From: Elusimicrobiota bacterium
Lineage (GTDB): Bacteria; Elusimicrobiota; Elusimicrobia; UBA1565; JACRDR01
DNA: 5,802 nucleotides
Direction of reading: 5' to 3'
NCBI GenBank assembly: GCA_016212845.1
Contig: JACRDR010000336.1
Location: forward strand, 1 to 5,802
Shown here: piece after piece, positions 5,410-5,802 of the stretch
How the letters are laid out: every line of letters starts with the position of its first letter
How positions within the stretch are numbered: the first letter of the stretch is position 1
Position numbers and translations under genes: made by a program
Notes under the pieces: generated by a model
Told to the model about the DNA's origin: nothing
What the model saw: the letters and a program-made list of their open reading frames with translations, nothing else
The model's database searches: none

Positions 5410-5429
5410 ACAAACTATGTTATGTTTGT
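5410..5429. promoter_or_regulatory. Dyad upstream of the sigma promoter (possible operator)
   Basis: ACAAAC (5410-5415) and GTTTGT (5424-5429) are perfect 6-bp arms with an 8-base spacer, centred about 24 bases upstream of the sigma -35 box. The position suits an activator or repressor site, and the neighbouring LysR-type regulator is one candidate protein. The A/T-richness could also simply reflect an UP element. Confidence 0.35.
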
Positions 5430-5461
5430 GCGAAGGCCGGCGGGGGAAGGGGAAAACGAGA

Positions 5462-5493
5462 GCGGACCGAGGGGGCAGGCTCCCTCGGTCCGC
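5462..5493. repeat. Strong G+C hairpin in the divergent intergenic region
   Basis: GCGGACCGAGGG (5462-5473) and CCCTCGGTCCGC (5482-5493) are perfect 12-bp arms. Two more pairs (one G-T) can close the loop to four bases. No T-tract follows on the plus strand. On the minus strand GTTTT comes a few bases after it. It lies between two genes that diverge, where no gene ends, so its role as a terminator is unclear. It could insulate the sigma promoter from leftward transcription, or form a leader structure if the LysR transcript starts upstream of it. Confidence 0.7.
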
Positions 5494-5521
5494 GATCGCG
5501 TCAGGATAGCGGAGTCTCTAG

Positions 5522-5538
5522 TATTTGGAAAGCAGATA
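5522..5538. promoter_or_regulatory. Possible LysR-type box (TAT-N11-ATA)
   Basis: TAT (5522-5524), eleven bases, ATA (5536-5538) fit the T-N11-A pattern bound by LysR-type regulators, 28 bases before the start codon of such a gene. The arms are only three bases long, so chance is a real alternative. Confidence 0.25.
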
Positions 5539-5566
5539 TTTTAAACTAAATCCATCGAGAAAGAAG

Positions 5567-5802
5567 ATGATACCCCTCAACTACCATCACCTCTATTACT
5601 TCTGGGTCGTCGCGAAAGCCGGTTCCATCACCGCGGCGCGCGAGCGCCTGCTCTTGGCCCAGCCGACGCTGAGCCTGCAGCTCGCCCAATTGGAGCGAGC
5701 GTGCGGCGGACGGCTTCTCGAGCGCAGCCGCCAAGGCGTGACGCTCACGCCGCTGGGACAGCAGGTGTTCGAACACTGCGAGCGCATCTTCTCGGAAGGC
5801 GA
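5567..5802 (+). CDS. LysR-family transcriptional regulator, NhaR-like (3' end outside window)
   Basis: The first 78 residues are visible. LNYHHLYYFWVVAKAGSITA (4-23) begins the LysR winged helix-turn-helix. The recognition helix region is AQPTLSLQLAQLERACGGRLL (31-51), followed by the wing ERSRQGVTLTPLGQQVF (52-68). The opening N-Y-x-H-L-Y-Y-F-W and K-x-G-S resemble E. coli NhaR, the activator of the Na+/H+ antiporter gene nhaA, and its wider subfamily more than typical LysR proteins, which favour 'L-R-x-F-x-x-V'. The effector domain is beyond the edge, so ligand and targets cannot be judged; a sodium or pH role is only a suggestion. The start at ATG 5567 places the family's N-terminal motif at the right distance; the upstream purine run GAGAAAGAAG is a weak ribosome site. 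It is divergent from the sigma gene, so it may regulate itself or that promoter. Confidence 0.88.
   Translation, partial: MIPLNYHHLYYFWVVAKAGSITAARERLLLAQPTLSLQLAQLERACGGRLLERSRQGVTLTPLGQQVFEHCERIFSEG

Noticed and set aside
5491..5500. CGCGATCGCG palindrome, containing GCGATCGC like the cyanobacterial HIP1 octamer
   Set aside because: The octamer also occurs near 1103 and 1219, but so few copies in G+C-rich DNA are not a clear excess. Nothing else points to a cyanobacterium.
5400..5549. Short plus-strand reading frame of 49 codons in the divergent gap (starts MKPNKLCYVC)
   Set aside because: No ribosome site, the start overlaps the sigma -35 region, and the frame runs through the G+C hairpin giving Gly/Arg/Ser-rich sequence. 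A Cys-x-x-Cys alone is not enough.
1..5802. tRNA, rRNA, CRISPR array, insertion sequence, toxin-antitoxin or defence genes
   Set aside because: No cloverleaf, regularly spaced repeats, transposase motifs, terminal repeats or target duplications were seen, and all long protein-like stretches are accounted for by the six genes.

Overview
The window is bacterial and G+C-rich (roughly two thirds G+C by eye, with G/C-heavy third codon positions). Only the short gaps between genes are A/T-rich. The best clue to the organism is the leftmost gene, whose product starts with a GYF_2-type domain (K-Y-W-L-Y ... G-P-L ... P-D/G ... L-V-C-P ... D-W-I-P-A) followed by a long Ala/Glu-rich coiled coil. I associate this N-terminal module with Elusimicrobiota and some other deep-branching Gram-negative phyla. 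The assignment is an inference from family knowledge, not proof.

Layout: six genes. (1) 1-1479, minus: GYF_2 / coiled-coil / single-membrane-span protein, starting at GTG 1479 and running off the left edge. (2) 1529-2077, minus: small polytopic membrane protein. (3) 2074-2598, minus: exported DUF4142 (ferritin-like) protein. Genes 3 and 2 share an ATGA stop/start overlap, and gene 1 follows 49 bases after gene 2 with its own TTGACA promoter, so 3-2-(1) looks like one envelope-related operon. (4) 2683-3942, plus: MEMO1-family protein with a PqqD-like N-terminal domain, divergent from gene 3. (5) 3959-5329, minus: 456-residue sigma-70 family factor of the RpoD/RpoS class, convergent with gene 4 across a 16-base gap that is almost entirely an inverted repeat. 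(6) 5567-5802, plus: N-terminal part of a LysR-family regulator resembling NhaR, cut by the right edge and divergent from gene 5.

Regulation: the sigma gene has a near-consensus promoter (TTGACA-17-TATACT) and an AGGAGG ribosome site. The two divergent genes around 2600-2690 each have a -10-like hexamer six or seven bases before an ATG and weak or distant Shine-Dalgarno sequences, suggesting leaderless or near-leaderless messages. The 237-base gap before the LysR gene holds the sigma promoter, a dyad upstream of it and a strong G+C hairpin; no gene is supported there.

The most unusual items are a perfect 22-bp palindrome nested inside a second 10-bp inverted repeat, sitting in frame within gene 1 (132-179); the PqqD-like/MEMO1 fusion with no AmmeMemoRadiSam partners in view; and the sigma factor, with an AT-hook-like N-terminus and changed promoter-contact positions. 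I see no tRNA, rRNA, CRISPR array, insertion sequence or defence island, and nothing that amounts to a clear new multi-gene system.
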